This document shows positions 11,640 through 23,143 of a stretch of DNA of 64,000 nucleotides, piece after piece. The DNA is from Anadara kagoshimensis (taxonomy: Eukaryota; Mollusca; Bivalvia; Arcoida; Arcidae): positions 11,075,489 through 11,139,488 of the forward strand of contig CM037873.1 of the NCBI GenBank assembly GCA_021292105.1. Reading direction: 5' to 3'. The position numbers were made by a program, and so were the translations under genes. Numbering within the stretch: position 1 is the first letter of the stretch; each line of letters starts with the position of its first letter. The notes beneath the pieces are model-generated. The model saw nothing but the letters and a program-made list of their open reading frames with translations. It was not told where the DNA came from and made no database searches.

Positions 11640-11865
11640 CTGGTCAAAAGGTTATACCCCAAACAAGTGGGGGACATAGAGTGTTTACTATATTTCTTTC
11701 ACCAACATTTTGTCTGTCACTTTTCTCGAAAAAACTGTTTAACAGATCTCTATGAAATTTCACAGGAACAATCTTTTGGTGGAGTGAATGTGTTATTGGT
11801 CATTTTGATCATGGCCATGATTAGGGATTTCCCATTTCTCAGTTTGTTTGAGCACACTTGAAATG
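11640..11865 (+). repeat. Dispersed repeat fragment ('aacaagtgggggacata' type)
   Basis: 'ccaaacaagtgggggacata' is followed by 'ctgtcacttttctcgaaaaa' and 'tttcacaggaacaatctttt'. I associate these words with a common bivalve dispersed repeat. The open frames over it are short and begin without a good context. Confidence 0.4.
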
Positions 11866-11964
11866 GCATAACATTTATAACTTGTTATTACTTCTGTAGC
11901 ATACATCACCATAAAAAACATTTGTTAATTTAATTCTTTACTTCTTTATATCGCAGTATACAAT

Positions 11965-12135
11965 AAAAAACAAACATACCATTTCATGTTCATATTCAAA
12001 TCACAATCCCAAAGCAAAGTAAAAACTTTGAACTGGCAAATTAGCCAAACATGTGAACTTTTCCTGGGGAAGTGAGGTCGAGTGCACCCCCTAGCTGTTA
12101 ATCTAGCTTCACCCACCAGGTGTGAAATTCAATTG
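11965..12135 (+). repeat. Dispersed short repeat, family B, copy 2
   Basis: It shares 'caaagcaaagtaaaaacttt' and the 'ggggaagtgaggtcgagtgc' segment with the copy at 28500, with scattered substitutions. Confidence 0.65.
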
Positions 12136-12969
12136 ATAATGATAAATGTTACAGTACTGTGTTTGCCACATGTAAAATTGAAATCGAGAATGACAAAAAT
12201 CACTGTACCATTGTTGTTCACTTTTAGATTTATGATTTGTATTTCTGATAGTTGTTTTATATCAGACTTTATATGTATGGCTGTAAATGCCAATAAAGAT
12301 CAGTTATTATTTGATGTCGTAAAATTTAGGTGTAACCTTTGAAATGTTACATTATATGATGAAACTTTTTACTCCTACTTTCCAGTTTTTACACACATCT
12401 GCACACCACTTCCAAATGTCACATAAAGCACTAACCTCCTCCTTATATGTCTGCTGCATGATTCATTTCTCAATTCAGTTTTATTGCAAGATATTTACAT
12501 GGTTTCAATTTATGTGATCTTTACTAAATGTAAAGATTACAGTTGTGACATTTTCCTAAAATGACCTTCAGAGTGAATCAAGGACAAGGTCCTAGCTTAG
12601 TTTTTGGACACAACTTGCAATGTATTTTTGACATAAATTTAGCCTTTATTTTACTTGTTTGTTTTACATAAATATTACTTCAAAAATGGAAGTTAATTTA
12701 AAACACTGTATACAATAGTAGGACTGAATCTTTCAGTTTGAAGTTATCTCAACTGATTAAAATTATTATTACATTGTTTTTATTTTTACATGTCTACGTG
12801 CAAATGTTGTGCTTTAAACCAATTTCCAACAACCAACATTGTTGACCCAGGCATCAGTACAATGGAATTTATCTGCCCCTTATTTATTCTTATATCCACA
12901 ATGGTTACTTAAATTACCAGTATACACCTGTAGTTCACAATGTCATTGTATCCAAAATTGTCCTTGATA
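12136..12969. other. AT-rich stretch without genes
   Basis: Nothing recognisable. An 86-codon open frame here starts inside the repeat copy and has no protein signal. Confidence 0.45.
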
Positions 12970-13140
12970 TATTTGAGGTCCCATAGTTCCATGTTCCTTT
13001 CAATCTCCATCTTGATTTTACACGTGGCGGGTGTAGCTAGCTAAAAAGGAGGTGTTTACCCTTCCAGAGCACTCAATCTCACTTCTCTGGTGGAAGAACA
13101 CATGTTAAACTTAAATTGCCAGAGTTTCAAACTTTTCACT
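12970..13140 (-). repeat. Dispersed short repeat, family B, copy 3
   Basis: In reverse orientation it carries 'ggcgggtgtagctagctaaa', 'ttcacttctctggtgg'-like text and 'ccagagtttcaaactttt'. It matches the reverse complement of the copies at 3105 and 28500. Confidence 0.65.
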
Positions 13141-13481
13141 TTTTTTGGAATTGTGTTTTGCACATGGATTGGCATGTTTCACTGTTTTTGATTGTACAGG
13201 AATAAATAACATATGTGAACTATTATATATGTGTAATAAGAATTTTCTGTATGCCAATAATGTTAATGTATTAATTATTGATAGGTTATGGTTTATATCA
13301 TTCTATTACTCTCATATATTAACCAGACACCTTACGATCAAACCCATAACAGCTCCCACATCACTGATACACTTGTTATGTAAATACATTGTAGTTTGGT
13401 ACAGTCTTTAGTTTGTTTCTCATAAACCTCTCATTGTTTCTTATAAATCTCTCACATTTCTCTTGATTTAGTGGAGTAATG
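13141..13481. other. AT-rich non-coding stretch
   Basis: One 88-codon open frame is present, but its composition is that of AT-rich random sequence. Nothing else is seen. Confidence 0.4.
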
Positions 13482-13685
13482 TAGTTTTTATTTCCTAGTC
13501 AAGATTCTTTTACTAATATTAAAAAGGTCTATTCAAGAATGAAGGAAAAAACCAGAATGCCGGGAAAAACCACTTGACTTTGACCTTCGGCAAGCGAACT
13601 GACAATTTTTCTCACATATAGGGGATGGAAGGTGTTGTGATCCATAAGCACATCGCTTAAGACCACTCTGCCACAGTGGCCCCTC
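13482..13685 (-). mobile_element. SINE family 2, diverged copy
   Basis: Read on the minus strand, the head 'ggggccactgtggcagagtg' then 'gtcttaagcgatgtgcttat' resembles a class II (Ser/Leu-like) tRNA 5' half. The 3' end carries the 'gaatcttgact' word shared with copies at 28800, 30960, 52375 and 57735. Confidence 0.6.
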
Positions 13686-14270
13686 TCTTGGTTGAAGTTA
13701 TATAAATATATACTATGTAATAGTAGCCTTGCAAATGTAATTATATATAGAGGGCCTTTTAAATGTTAATAGGGTTAGCCAAAATTAGGAGGAATTTCCT
13801 GTAACAAGAATGGTAATTGCTGTAACTGTAAAATGGAGCAATGGTGTTTTTGGCCCGTCAAGATTTATTTCACTAAAATTGAAGTGATGAGTTCTGGAAT
13901 GGTAGAAAAACCTGGATTACCCATGGAAAACCGCTTACAATCTGTAAGCCACCTGATAAATAGGACAAAGGACTTTATTATACCTAATTCAAAAAATACT
14001 ATACAATCTGTAATTTGATTGGATCATTGGATCATGTGATTAGGGTGGAGAAAATGTGTATCCCTCTGAAAACGTCATATCCCATCCCTTCGGAACACAC
14101 CATAAGGTCACAATGATATGACATCATCAATTGAGAATCAGTCACGACATTCTAGTATTTTCTTTCGATAAGTTCCGATAGGAGAAAAATCAATGAAGGA
14201 CTGGTGTTTTAACCTGCCAGGAAAATATTTTTCAATCTTTCTTATTACCATCTTTCGGTATAATAAACAA
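13686..14270. other. AT-rich stretch without genes
   Basis: No clear gene. It contains 'gtcatatcccatcccttcgg' around 14070, a slightly GC-richer patch of unknown origin. Confidence 0.4.
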
Positions 14271-14361
14271 TTTATTGCCTTTGTTTGAGGGAGAAATAAA
14301 CATTTGTTCACCCTTAACAAGGGAACAAATGTTCATATCTTCTTCAAACAAAGGCAATAAA
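14271..14361. other. 91-nt long hairpin
   Basis: 'tttattgcctttgtttgagg' on the left pairs with 'tcaaacaaaggcaataaa' on the right, and the central part ('acatttgttc…gaacaaatgt') pairs as well. The centre is 'cccttaacaaggg'. A central bubble separates two near-perfect stems. It could be a fold-back element, a microRNA-type precursor, or the inverted junction of two repeat copies. Confidence 0.65.
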
Positions 14362-14764
14362 TGTATATTGTAGCAAGCACTAGAATAATAAGATATCATT
14401 TTTTATAGATGTTTCTTTAAGCTAGGTTAATTTATATCAAATTTTTATGGTGAATTTTTATATTCAACAAGTGATTTTTGCCTTAAAATTGCCATTTCCA
14501 AATACCAATTTTAATATAGAAATTCATCTTAGTGTAGGAAATTCAATCCTATTTACGTGTGATGATATCTACCTGATACCTGTCATTTCAGCAGACGTTT
14601 TATACAGGTAACATATATCAAGCTTCAGAAAGGTGATAATATTATCACATATTCTGTAATTTTTTTTTAAATGGACTGTTCATAAAATCTAAATTTTTAT
14701 TTTTATTATGAATAAAACAGCAGCAAATATTAGATACTTTTAATTTGAAGTGTTTAGCATCTGC

Positions 14765-14955
14765 TGGTCATCATATTATGAGTTTCATGACTTGAAGTTC
14801 ATTTCAGTATTTTGCTCTTGATTTGAACTTATATATTCAATATTTTTACCACTATATTTATTCTACAAAAGAATTAGCTCATCATGCCTTGAAGTTCATT
14901 TCAATATTTTGTAATATTTTTACCACTGTATATTCATTCTACAAAAGAATTCCCT
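14765..14955. repeat. Local duplication of about 95 bp
   Basis: 'cttgaagttcatttca' followed by 'aatatttttaccact' and 'attctacaaaagaatt' occurs twice in direct orientation, the second copy shortened. Confidence 0.65.
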
Positions 14956-15116
14956 AAATAATCTTTTGACCTTTACCACAGGTGTGACATATTTTAAATG
15001 ATTTGTTTCCACTACATTTCCTCTTTATTATAATTAGTATCAGAAGTTTGTTCTTAGTCAGAATATATTCTGTTTATATTTATACTGACATACTTTACAA
15101 CCATAATGTGTTCTTA

Positions 15117-15640
15117 TAGTGCCTGCTCATGCTTGAATAGAAATATAGAAAAAAATATAGAAAATAGTTGTTGGAAAAAATGTTCTAACCAAAACGACCA
15201 AAACCACACCACAACTGGTCAGCTATTGGTGATTCTAGTTTAATATGACAAAAGAATATCTCTCATGGGTCCTTCAGATGTTTTGCTTTTAAAGTACCTG
15301 CTATTGTGCTTTAAACAGAAATATAGAAAATACTGGTTGGAAAACATGTTCTTAGCAAAAACCAAAGCAACCAAAACCACACCACAACTGGTCAGCTATT
15401 GGTAATTCTATTTTAATACCCAAATATGGCAAAGGAATGTCTCTCGGGGGGTCATTTAGACAGTTGTCGTTTAATATGCCTGTTTTCTTTCTTAAATAGA
15501 AATACAGAAATTGAAGCTGGTAAAAATGTTGTAAGCAGTAAACATAATAAGCAAAGCAACTAAGAATGGGCCACAATTGGTTAGAAGTTGTTAATTCCAT
15601 TTTCATATGGCAAACGGATGTCTTTCAGATGAGACCATAA
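15117..15640. repeat. About 180-bp tandem repeat, three diverged units
   Basis: Each unit contains 'aaatatagaaa', then 'aaccacaccacaactggtca' and then 'aatgtctctc' or a variant. The third unit is the most diverged. Open frames on the minus strand run over it but are not conserved between units, so I do not call a gene. Confidence 0.7.
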
Positions 15641-15854
15641 AAACTGATGCAATGGTAGGACTGTGGCACAGAAAATTGAGACTCCTTCCCATAAATTTTG
15701 AAAACCTTGTTTGAAATTTTTTCAGTTCTGGAATTACAAAAATTTTACATTCGATTCTGAAAACTAGCGGAACTGCCAATGACAGTAATGTCAATGTGAC
15801 GTTTGAAATTCTGACTATTCTTGTAACTTGCTGTTTAGAGCTGATCACATGACA

Positions 15855-16110
15855 AGACTAACAGAGCATAGTCATTGCGAACACTACATTTCACACAACT
15901 TCTATTATAGCTGGTGACATCTCATTATAAGTGTTCCTCACAAGAACAGTGTATGAATGCTCAGTATTTCTATAAGACTTAAGTAACAAGACATTCAGAG
16001 CATATTCATTGCAAAAAGTACCTTTGAAACATATAACTGCTATTTCAATATCTCAATAGAAGTGTTTCTCACAAAAACAGTGTATAAATGCTTAGTACTT
16101 TTGTAAGGCT
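15855..16110. repeat. Direct duplication, unit about 140 bp
   Basis: 'agagcatagtcattgc' and 'cacaagaacagtgtatgaat' in the first unit recur as 'agagcatattcattgc' and 'cacaaaaacagtgtataaat' in the second. Confidence 0.7.
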
Positions 16111-16640
16111 TTAAGTGAGCCATTTTCTGCCTGACAGGACATGCATATCCTGTCGTAGCATTGGCTTGTATTACTGCTTTGTATAAGCTTGATAGTTTTA
16201 TTTGGGACATTTATACGTTTATGCAGCAGATGTCAGGATCATGAAAGTCCAGCATTGTATATGTATGATAAGGTTATTCAGAGAAGTTAATTTACTGAAG
16301 TGGACTAACATAGATAAATACTGACTTGTGTACTGAAAACTGTTTGAACTTTTCTTAAGAATGCATGTATACATATCCAGGATAACTATTGATTAACTGA
16401 TTTGGGGTAAGGGTCAGAAACCTCTTGGTAAAAAAATGGTTCATTGTTTTTGTTAAATAAGGCTTAATCCTTTTAAATTTTTAAACAGAAATGCTCAGCG
16501 GCTAAATATAGCGAAAATATCACCACTGAAATATAGACATTACTCAGTTTTGTACAGCAAGTACAGTTTGTGTATTTGTTGATCACACTTGGGCTCAGAG
16601 TGACATCATCTATTGCAAATAACATCACAATATATATACA
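16111..16640. other. Non-coding stretch
   Basis: Nothing recognisable except a 7-bp hairpin ('gacagga…tcctgtc') at about 16133. Confidence 0.4.
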
Positions 16641-16793
16641 CAGTATAACCTCCCTAAAATACCCCTCAAATAGCTTGCCACCTCGCTGATTGCCACACTA
16701 TCTTGAAATCCCAAAATCAATTTCTTTTATGTTTTCGTAAGTCAAACCCTCTTTATAATGCCAAAAGGGTGGTGATGAATCACAGTGTTACTG
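16641..16793. mobile_element. Degenerate MITE, family F, copy 1
   Basis: The left part 'cagtataacctccctaaaat' and the right end (reverse complement 'cagtaacactgtgattcatc') resemble the ends at 23759-23937. Both copies carry 'tttggcatta' internally near the right end on the minus strand. TA follows the right end; the left target base is mutated or misplaced. Confidence 0.4.
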
Positions 16794-17221
16794 TAACTGC
16801 CATTTATAGGTTAATGATATGCAAGTAATTATAGTTCTATAATAAGTTTTTGATATGGTGATCATCTATGATAACTGTTGTCATTTAGATTCAGAAGGTT
16901 CTACCAATATGGTATTTTACATATATTTTATAATTGACAGTGTTATAAATGTATTTTTATATAACTAAGGATTTTTCTACAATGAAGACATCTGACATGG
17001 AAAAAAAACAACCTGGAAAACCTGCTCATTACAATAAATAAAAAACTGTATGACAATGCAGTAGCTATATGGCAAATAAAAATAAACCTAAGCCATCATT
17101 ACCTTGTATAAAAAGACAGCTGTGATGGTTTATCTTAATGATGACAGTTTTGGTATAATGATTGCACACACTATGTGTGTATGTTATCACCAGATGCAGG
17201 AGTGTAAAAACAAATCTATAT

Positions 17222-17550
17222 CTGTTATAGTTAGATCAAATGAGAGAAAAAATGACACAAAGGGGGATTTCTGTTGTTGGGTAAACATGAGAAAAAAACT
17301 GATAATGTAATATATGTTATTTTTAGATCAAACTCAAAAAAAATTTGACACAAAAGGTGATTGCCTAGCTTTTGTATTTATTGTTGGTTAAGCATGAGAA
17401 AAAACTGATGAAGTTGTATTTATTATTTTTATATCAAACTCAAAAAAATGTTTGACACAAAGGAGGATTTCTTTGCACTTATATTTGTTGTTGGATTTTG
17501 TTGTTGGATAAACATGAAAAAAATAAGAAAACTGATAGTGTAATAATAGC
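17222..17550. repeat. About 115-bp tandem repeat, three units
   Basis: 'agatcaaactcaaaaaaa' then 'tttgacacaaa' then 'tgttgttgg(a)taaacatgag' then 'aaaaactgat' occurs three times with indels. Confidence 0.65.
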
Positions 17551-18228
17551 AGTTGGTACTTGATAAGAGAACTTCTATTTTATATTAAAATGAAAATAGG
17601 GATTGTATTTTTATATCTTGGAATGATAATGGTTACAGGCTTCAGTTTTACAATCATTCCTTAACAAGGATTTCCTTGACTTAAATTTAGCAAATTAGAA
17701 ATCTTAATAATTTTCTTAATCTTTAAGGTATTCAAGAATTTTAGTTGTCATTTTAAAGATCACTTAAATCTTATATCATTTGTATTATGTTTATTTGTAG
17801 CTCCAAAAAACATTGTCAAAATTTGCTGTATTTAAGTTAAGAAAAATTTCAGTAAGAAACTGGTGGCAGTACTTGAAACCAAACTAAATGTTGTGTTAGG
17901 AATCACAAACAAGTTTAGACAGATATATGAAGGACTTGACAATGAAACACCGTCATTTCAAATATTAGTGAAAGGCATTTGCTCACATCTGTGCCATGCG
18001 ACCTACAACCTCAAACCTTTATGTAAAACTGTCCATTTAGATATAAAGTCTTGTATAGTTTGATGTTTCTTGCGATGGTCTGCATATTAGGCTGTGGCCT
18101 ACATTAAACTCCATCAATTGCTGTTTCTTTCCAAAGTGACATTACTTTGAGAAAATTGGAAAGTTTATGTTTCTAATCACCAATAGATACGATAGTTCAT
18201 AAACAAAATGGAGATGTGATCACTTGGT
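17551..18228. other. AT-rich stretch without genes
   Basis: A 66-codon frame at 17863 has no ATG start (it begins at GTG) and no family resemblance. Nothing else is seen. Confidence 0.4.
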
Positions 18229-18454
18229 ATACGCAAACAACATTGACCTGTCTGTTTGACCTTTAATTTAAATATTAATTGTGTACCAGTACATATATGT
18301 ATATGGACCACAGGTGTTTTATTTATGTACACCATGCATTGTTTATGTATAAACTGTGAATCCTAACACTACCCATCTTGTATTGGGCAGAACATTCTAT
18401 ATATGAATATTCCAAATAAAAGGTCAAGCCGACAGGTCATTGTTGATTGTCTAT
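18229..18454. mobile_element. MITE family D, copy 2
   Basis: The left end 'atacgcaaacaacattgacc' and the right end (reverse complement 'tatagacaatcaacaatgac') form an inverted repeat that continues through 'tgtc.g.ttgacctttaattt'. It shares the interior 'ctgtgaatcctaacactacc' with copy 1 at 5734. Confidence 0.7.
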
Positions 18455-19346
18455 AATGCTTTAAAGACAAATTAAGTGAAGTAGATTTGTTTATTTGTTT
18501 ACTAATATCTTATATATTATAATATGTTTACTATACATATGGAAATATACATACGTTACACAGATTTCAGTAAGCCCAGATTACTGCATGTAAAACAAAA
18601 GTCTATTTTCCATCTAGTTAATTGTGAAATACTGTATAGGGTCGTCAGTAGGTCTCATTAGGAAATGGATTTTGTATCAGAATATGATTGAAGTTTTCCA
18701 TGCAATGATTGGTTATTACGTGATGTCATTTATGTTGTGACATCTAATCATGACCGTTGTTCTCTTACTCAGAAATCTCAAATGGCCGCTCGTCACATAT
18801 AATGAGACTTAGACCATAATAGCCAGAAATATTTGCAGGGAATAATTATTCATGTTTTCTGAGGTCAATGATTATTTATTTATAAATAAATTCCCAATAG
18901 ACTCTCTGGATTATTTCAGAAAAAAAGGTGAATTTGAGTTGAATAGATCACTGATACATAAAATTTCCTCCTGCAAATATTACTAGTTTTACTTTTAAAA
19001 ACTCCCAATCAGAAAATCAGAAAAAAATCACATTAATTTTTGTCATGAAAACTATCATTTTAAGACTCAGTTTTGTGTCGTTGGAAGATGGTTGGTGCAA
19101 ATGCAAGCGAGTTATTTCAAAATAAAATATTCGCAGATTTTTTTCGCATTTTATTTCTTAAGCAAATTTATGCGGGAAAAAAATGCTCAAAATTTTCCTG
19201 ATTTACAATATGAAATAAACAAACTATGTGATTATTGTCACATACATTTGTCAGACTTTCCTTATTTTGTTGAAAAACTAAAGTGAAAAAAAATCAGAAA
19301 AATGAAGCTATCTTTTCAACAGAAATATTGTTACCCTGTGTAATAT
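18455..19346. other. Downstream flank and likely 3' UTR region of the receptor gene
   Basis: No separate gene is seen. The receptor on the minus strand would run its 3' UTR into this interval. Several minus-strand AATAAA hexamers occur (for example near 19150 and in the A/T-rich patch near 18870), but none can be singled out as the used polyadenylation signal. Confidence 0.4.
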
Positions 19347-21020
19347 TTAAACTTGAGTAACTGTAATATCTATATGATCCGATGTTGGAACCTCATGTCG
19401 GCCATAACAAACTTGCATCAGTTGACCGTGAAATTTTCCAAAGAATTTTTGCACAGCTCTGTGAATTTCACTATCCATACAAAATAAAATATGAGGATAT
19501 ATAATAGTTTGAATGACAGATAATGCCATTGTACATGTTAGAATGTTGATGTAAGCATTACGAGATAAATAACCACGCACAGTATCCGTAATAAACATTG
19601 GTAACAGACAACATATAAACGTTACTACAAGTAAACAACACAATTTAATAGAATTTGGACCCTTTTCTGACCGAGCTTCATGGAGACGTAATTCCTCTGC
19701 TGTAGTCTCTGATAATGTTATAATGGGTGGACTCATAGTCTCGTAACTTGAATTCCGTCGTTCATTTAAACATTTGTCTTCCTCCTCATTTTCCTCCTCG
19801 TCGTCCTCTCTCTGTTCCGCTTTCTCAGCTTCTTCCTCTATTTCAGCCTGACTAGTTCGTAAATTTAAAATTGGAGTTAAGGGACGTTTTAAAAGACTAG
19901 GGTCTCGTTTGTCATTTTGAGAAGACATTTGAAGTTCAGTGTCAGATCTAAAAGGGAAATTTCCACCATGGATTTTTGGATTTTCCAGTTGTGCCTGTAG
20001 GGCTTGTATGTCAACAGAAAATTTTCTCACATAATTATATTGTTTTGCTTTTTCCATAACCTCTAACCCTGTAGTCCCGATTTGTCCTATAGTGTGACGT
20101 CTTCTACCCAGAATTGCTGCCATATTTACACCTAGATGGTGGTTTTTAGTCCGTGATGGTGATGGCAGATCTCCTAGTGTAGATGTGTTATCATCTTTTA
20201 CATTTGCAGATGATGATGACAGATTTTTCTGAGATGAGTTTGGAGATCTATTTTTATTTTTGTCTTTGTCATTTTCATCACCATGCTCTTCTTCAGCACC
20301 TTTGATCAACAAAGTTGGAATGTTCAAGCGTTCAGGAGTCGGCGGTTCAGAATATTCAGAACATACGTCAGCCTCGTGTTTCTCATCCTGTCTCTTTTTC
20401 ATGGTATATAAAGTGATCATGATTATAACAATTAAAACAAGCACAGCAATCATCACGCTGAACAGTATAATACGAAATACAAAAGAATTCTCATTTAAAA
20501 CGTGATATGACATTTCGTCGGATGTATATTTCTCTTGACGATAAGACATTAAACCATATCCGATTGCACATCCGAACATGAAAACGACACTAAACAAAAT
20601 TGAAAACACGACAAACAGACATCTTGCAAGGTAGTTGAATTTTTCAGAAATCAGAAACATGTGATGTATACAAATGACGAGTAAAATACTTGTAAGAGCT
20701 ACGATGAGGAATATATAAAAACTTTGTTCAACATACTTGAGCATGATATCCATCTCCTGGTCAGAATGTTGATGATACAGTAAACGATAAATCTCCATCG
20801 GACACCAAAACATATCAAAAATAAGAGACAGTACGAGTAACATTGCTAACAGAATATAGCGTAATTTTGCTAACATTTTGCATGTGCATAGTGACAGAAA
20901 CACAGTTATATTACCACCACTTCCAAATAAAATAGCTAAACACAACGTTGAGACGGACAACACAATAGAATAAAGCTCCATTTTTAACTCCAATGGACTT
21001 GACGTTGTATCGTTAGTCAT
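19347..21020 (-). CDS. Orphan seven-transmembrane receptor (rhodopsin-like, divergent) with a very long third intracellular loop
   Basis: The frame encodes 557 residues, ending in TAA. Seven hydrophobic segments are visible: about 15-45, 53-73, 98-122, 133-156, 180-206, 460-480 and 491-513. Class A traces are a GN in TM1 (N37), an LxxxFD in TM2 (D69), a CCLLP in TM6 (P474) and a YP in TM7 in place of NPxxY. There is no D/ERY after TM3, and no cysteine at the usual TM3 start or in the second extracellular loop. Residue N3 lies in an N-glycosylation sequon (NDT). The third intracellular loop (about 207-459) is hydrophilic, with an acidic Glu/Asp run (about 393-415) and two basophilic kinase-type sites (RRRHT and RKFS). 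It is expected at the plasma membrane, signalling through G proteins or arrestin; the ligand is unknown. The frame extends 28 codons further up to a TTG, but the first ATG (AAAATGA, A at -3) is the sensible start because a splice acceptor separates it from the upstream codons. I cannot assign a subfamily. Confidence 0.85.
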   Translation of the reverse strand: MTNDTTSSPLELKMELYSIVLSVSTLCLAILFGSGGNITVFLSLCTCKMLAKLRYILLAMLLVLSLIFDMFWCPMEIYRLLYHQHSDQEMDIMLKYVEQSFYIFLIVALTSILLVICIHHMFLISEKFNYLARCLFVVFSILFSVVFMFGCAIGYGLMSYRQEKYTSDEMSYHVLNENSFVFRIILFSVMIAVLVLIVIIMITLYTMKKRQDEKHEADVCSEYSEPPTPERLNIPTLLIKGAEEEHGDENDKDKNKNRSPNSSQKNLSSSSANVKDDNTSTLGDLPSPSRTKNHHLGVNMAAILGRRRHTIGQIGTTGLEVMEKAKQYNYVRKFSVDIQALQAQLENPKIHGGNFPFRSDTELQMSSQNDKRDPSLLKRPLTPILNLRTSQAEIEEEAEKAEQREDDEEENEEEDKCLNERRNSSYETMSPPIITLSETTAEELRLHEARSEKGPNSIKLCCLLVVTFICCLLPMFITDTVRGYLSRNAYINILTCTMALSVIQTIIYPHILFCMDSEIHRAVQKFFGKFHGQLMQVCYGRHEVPTSDHIDITVTQV

Positions 21021-21022
21021 TT

Positions 21023-21031
21023 TCACAACAT
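21023..21031 (-). promoter_or_regulatory. Minimal upstream ORF (Met-Leu-stop) before the receptor start
   Basis: Between the putative splice acceptor and the receptor ATG the minus strand reads ATG TTG TGA, ending two bases before the main ATG. Such a tiny upstream frame could reduce or meter translation of the receptor. Its use depends on the real 5' end of the transcript. Confidence 0.4.
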
Positions 21032-21036
21032 CAAAT

Positions 21037-21058
21037 CTGAAATATTCCAAAATATAAA
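21037..21058 (-). other. Putative 3' splice site upstream of the receptor coding exon
   Basis: The minus strand reads a T-rich tract ending 'ggaatatttcag' immediately before 'atttgatgttgtg'. This matches the animal acceptor pattern (pyrimidine-rich, CAG). It would put the whole receptor coding region in one terminal exon, with an intron in the 5' UTR. Confidence 0.5.
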
Positions 21059-23143
21059 TATTAAAGTTTTGACTTGCATAATAGTGTAAAGCTAAAACCT
21101 CCAAATTACCAAATAAATTCTACAAAAACAGAATTTATGTTTTTCTCTTCTATTATTGGAAAATATGAAAATTTTGGAATATCATCCATGTATTTTATTT
21201 CCATGTAAACAATTGTCCACTGCTTATCACCTATATACTCTGATAAACCCAGATTGTAAAACTAATAATGATCGGTTTGATGATGTTACACTGAGCTTAC
21301 TGGCCAGCCGGGCCACTGACAATGGTGTGATAATCATTCTGTATATTTGTTTATATGATCATTTACTGTTGTAAAACTTTAACCTTAAGCAGTAATATCT
21401 AATAGTCAACAGATGTGCCCTTATAGATATTTACTATTAATATCAAATATTATAATGTTACCTTTAATATTGGCATACAGGGTGCTTTATTCCAACAACT
21501 GATTTAATTATTTCTGCTGATAGGATGTCCACATTTTTGTATCCAATTTAACAAAGAATACATTTAAAATCCTTCATCAACATTGTTTCCATATATAATA
21601 TATTTCCGATTCCCGATAGCACATGTTTTTTAACGATTTGTGCTACTGCGTTGTCTTTTGTTCCAATTTCCTGTATATCCACCATCTGTTCAATCATACT
21701 GCATATTTTATATACTAAATAATATCGTCATTCTAGTTGCTACTGATTCTTCTAATTTATCAATTTGTCAACAACAAAAATTATCCATTAGAAAAATTTT
21801 TTTTCTTCACATTTTTCATGAAAAAAAATATCTAATATTTTTTCACATTTTTCATTTAAAAAATATCTAACTTGTAAAATTCCTTAAACAAATTTATTTT
21901 TTCCTATAAAACATTAATCCATGACATGAAGTACCAACTGTATAAGAACCATCAGAGTGCTGAAATCTTTATCCAGAGGAATAACAAAAATCTGTCCAAG
22001 GTAATAATTAATGTCAGATCATGTACCATTGTTGTGATTAGAGGATGCGGTGAATCGTCCCGGAATGACTCGAGTCTCTGTGTCTGTAGTGGTTGTCATT
22101 AGAATATAGTCATAACGATATATTTTGATCATACAGATATTATCCTAGTATTATCATAGTTTCTGTTATTACTTGTGTATCTCCCTCCTGTAGGGTACTA
22201 TACTCTATATACACTGTACGGATATATATATATATATATCTATATTATGTATGTGATGTGACTAACTACTATATAATAAAGCATTGATTCTCGGAGAGAA
22301 CGACTGAAGATTATGGATACTATATTTCCTTTGATCAACACCTTTATAACAAATGTTTCTCGGCCTTGATAAACGGCTTCTCATTTGAATTCCATTATTG
22401 ACTTGTTAATCAAAATAAATCTTTAATAAATATCCTGGTATAATCTGTATCCTGGGACTTTACCTCGGAAACTTGGGATTTACTGTCTCGTATAAAGCTT
22501 TGTGTGTATTCCGATATTCCTGCTTTCCGATTTATTCTCCCTGCTTCAAATTAAAAAATAAATTATTATATAATAATAAAGTAACATTGTAGAATAATTA
22601 AGATGGTAAAAATTGAAGAAAAACAACATTTGACATTTGAAAATAAAACTGTTACTTAAAGTACATTCAAGAAAAAATCTTGGATTTTATTCTTAACTAC
22701 AGATTTTAAGCTATGATGATACACTGTTAGATCAGTAACCCATTATAATTTATACTGCTGATGATAGCCTGCATAGATCTGTAGTAACTCACGTAAATGA
22801 TTTTGTAATAAAAGGATTCTTTTTTTCAGAATAATTGATTTTTTAAATTCATTACTTAAGATACTTTAAAAAATATACAGAAATATTATTTTATTTTTGT
22901 CAATTTAGGAAATACTTATCTCTGAATACAAAAATGTTAGATCAGTAACCATTTATAATTTATAATACTCACTGATTGAAATGAAATATAAAAATAAAAA
23001 TTAAACGCACTTCAATGAATTTTCCATTAACACTATTTTTGATGTTTTATTAATAACCATTTTCTAAATAGCTTTTATAAAAAATAAAGTGAAATATTCA
23101 TATTGCTGCAGTTAACATGTATCATTATAATAATCATACAAAC
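21059..23143 (-). other. Probable 5' UTR intron of the receptor gene
   Basis: AT-rich and non-repetitive apart from a (TA)n run near 22228-22240 and a roughly 35-bp duplicated segment ('gttagatcagtaacc…ataatttata') at about 22728 and 22936. No coding signal was seen on either strand. The intron interpretation depends on the exon proposed at 23144-23443. Confidence 0.35.

Noticed and set aside
15352-15848. Two minus-strand open frames of 81-84 codons
   Set aside because: They fall in the diverged 180-bp tandem units and are not kept between units.
20260-20505. 81-codon plus-strand frame inside the receptor
   Set aside because: It is the antisense of the low-complexity third-loop region of the receptor.
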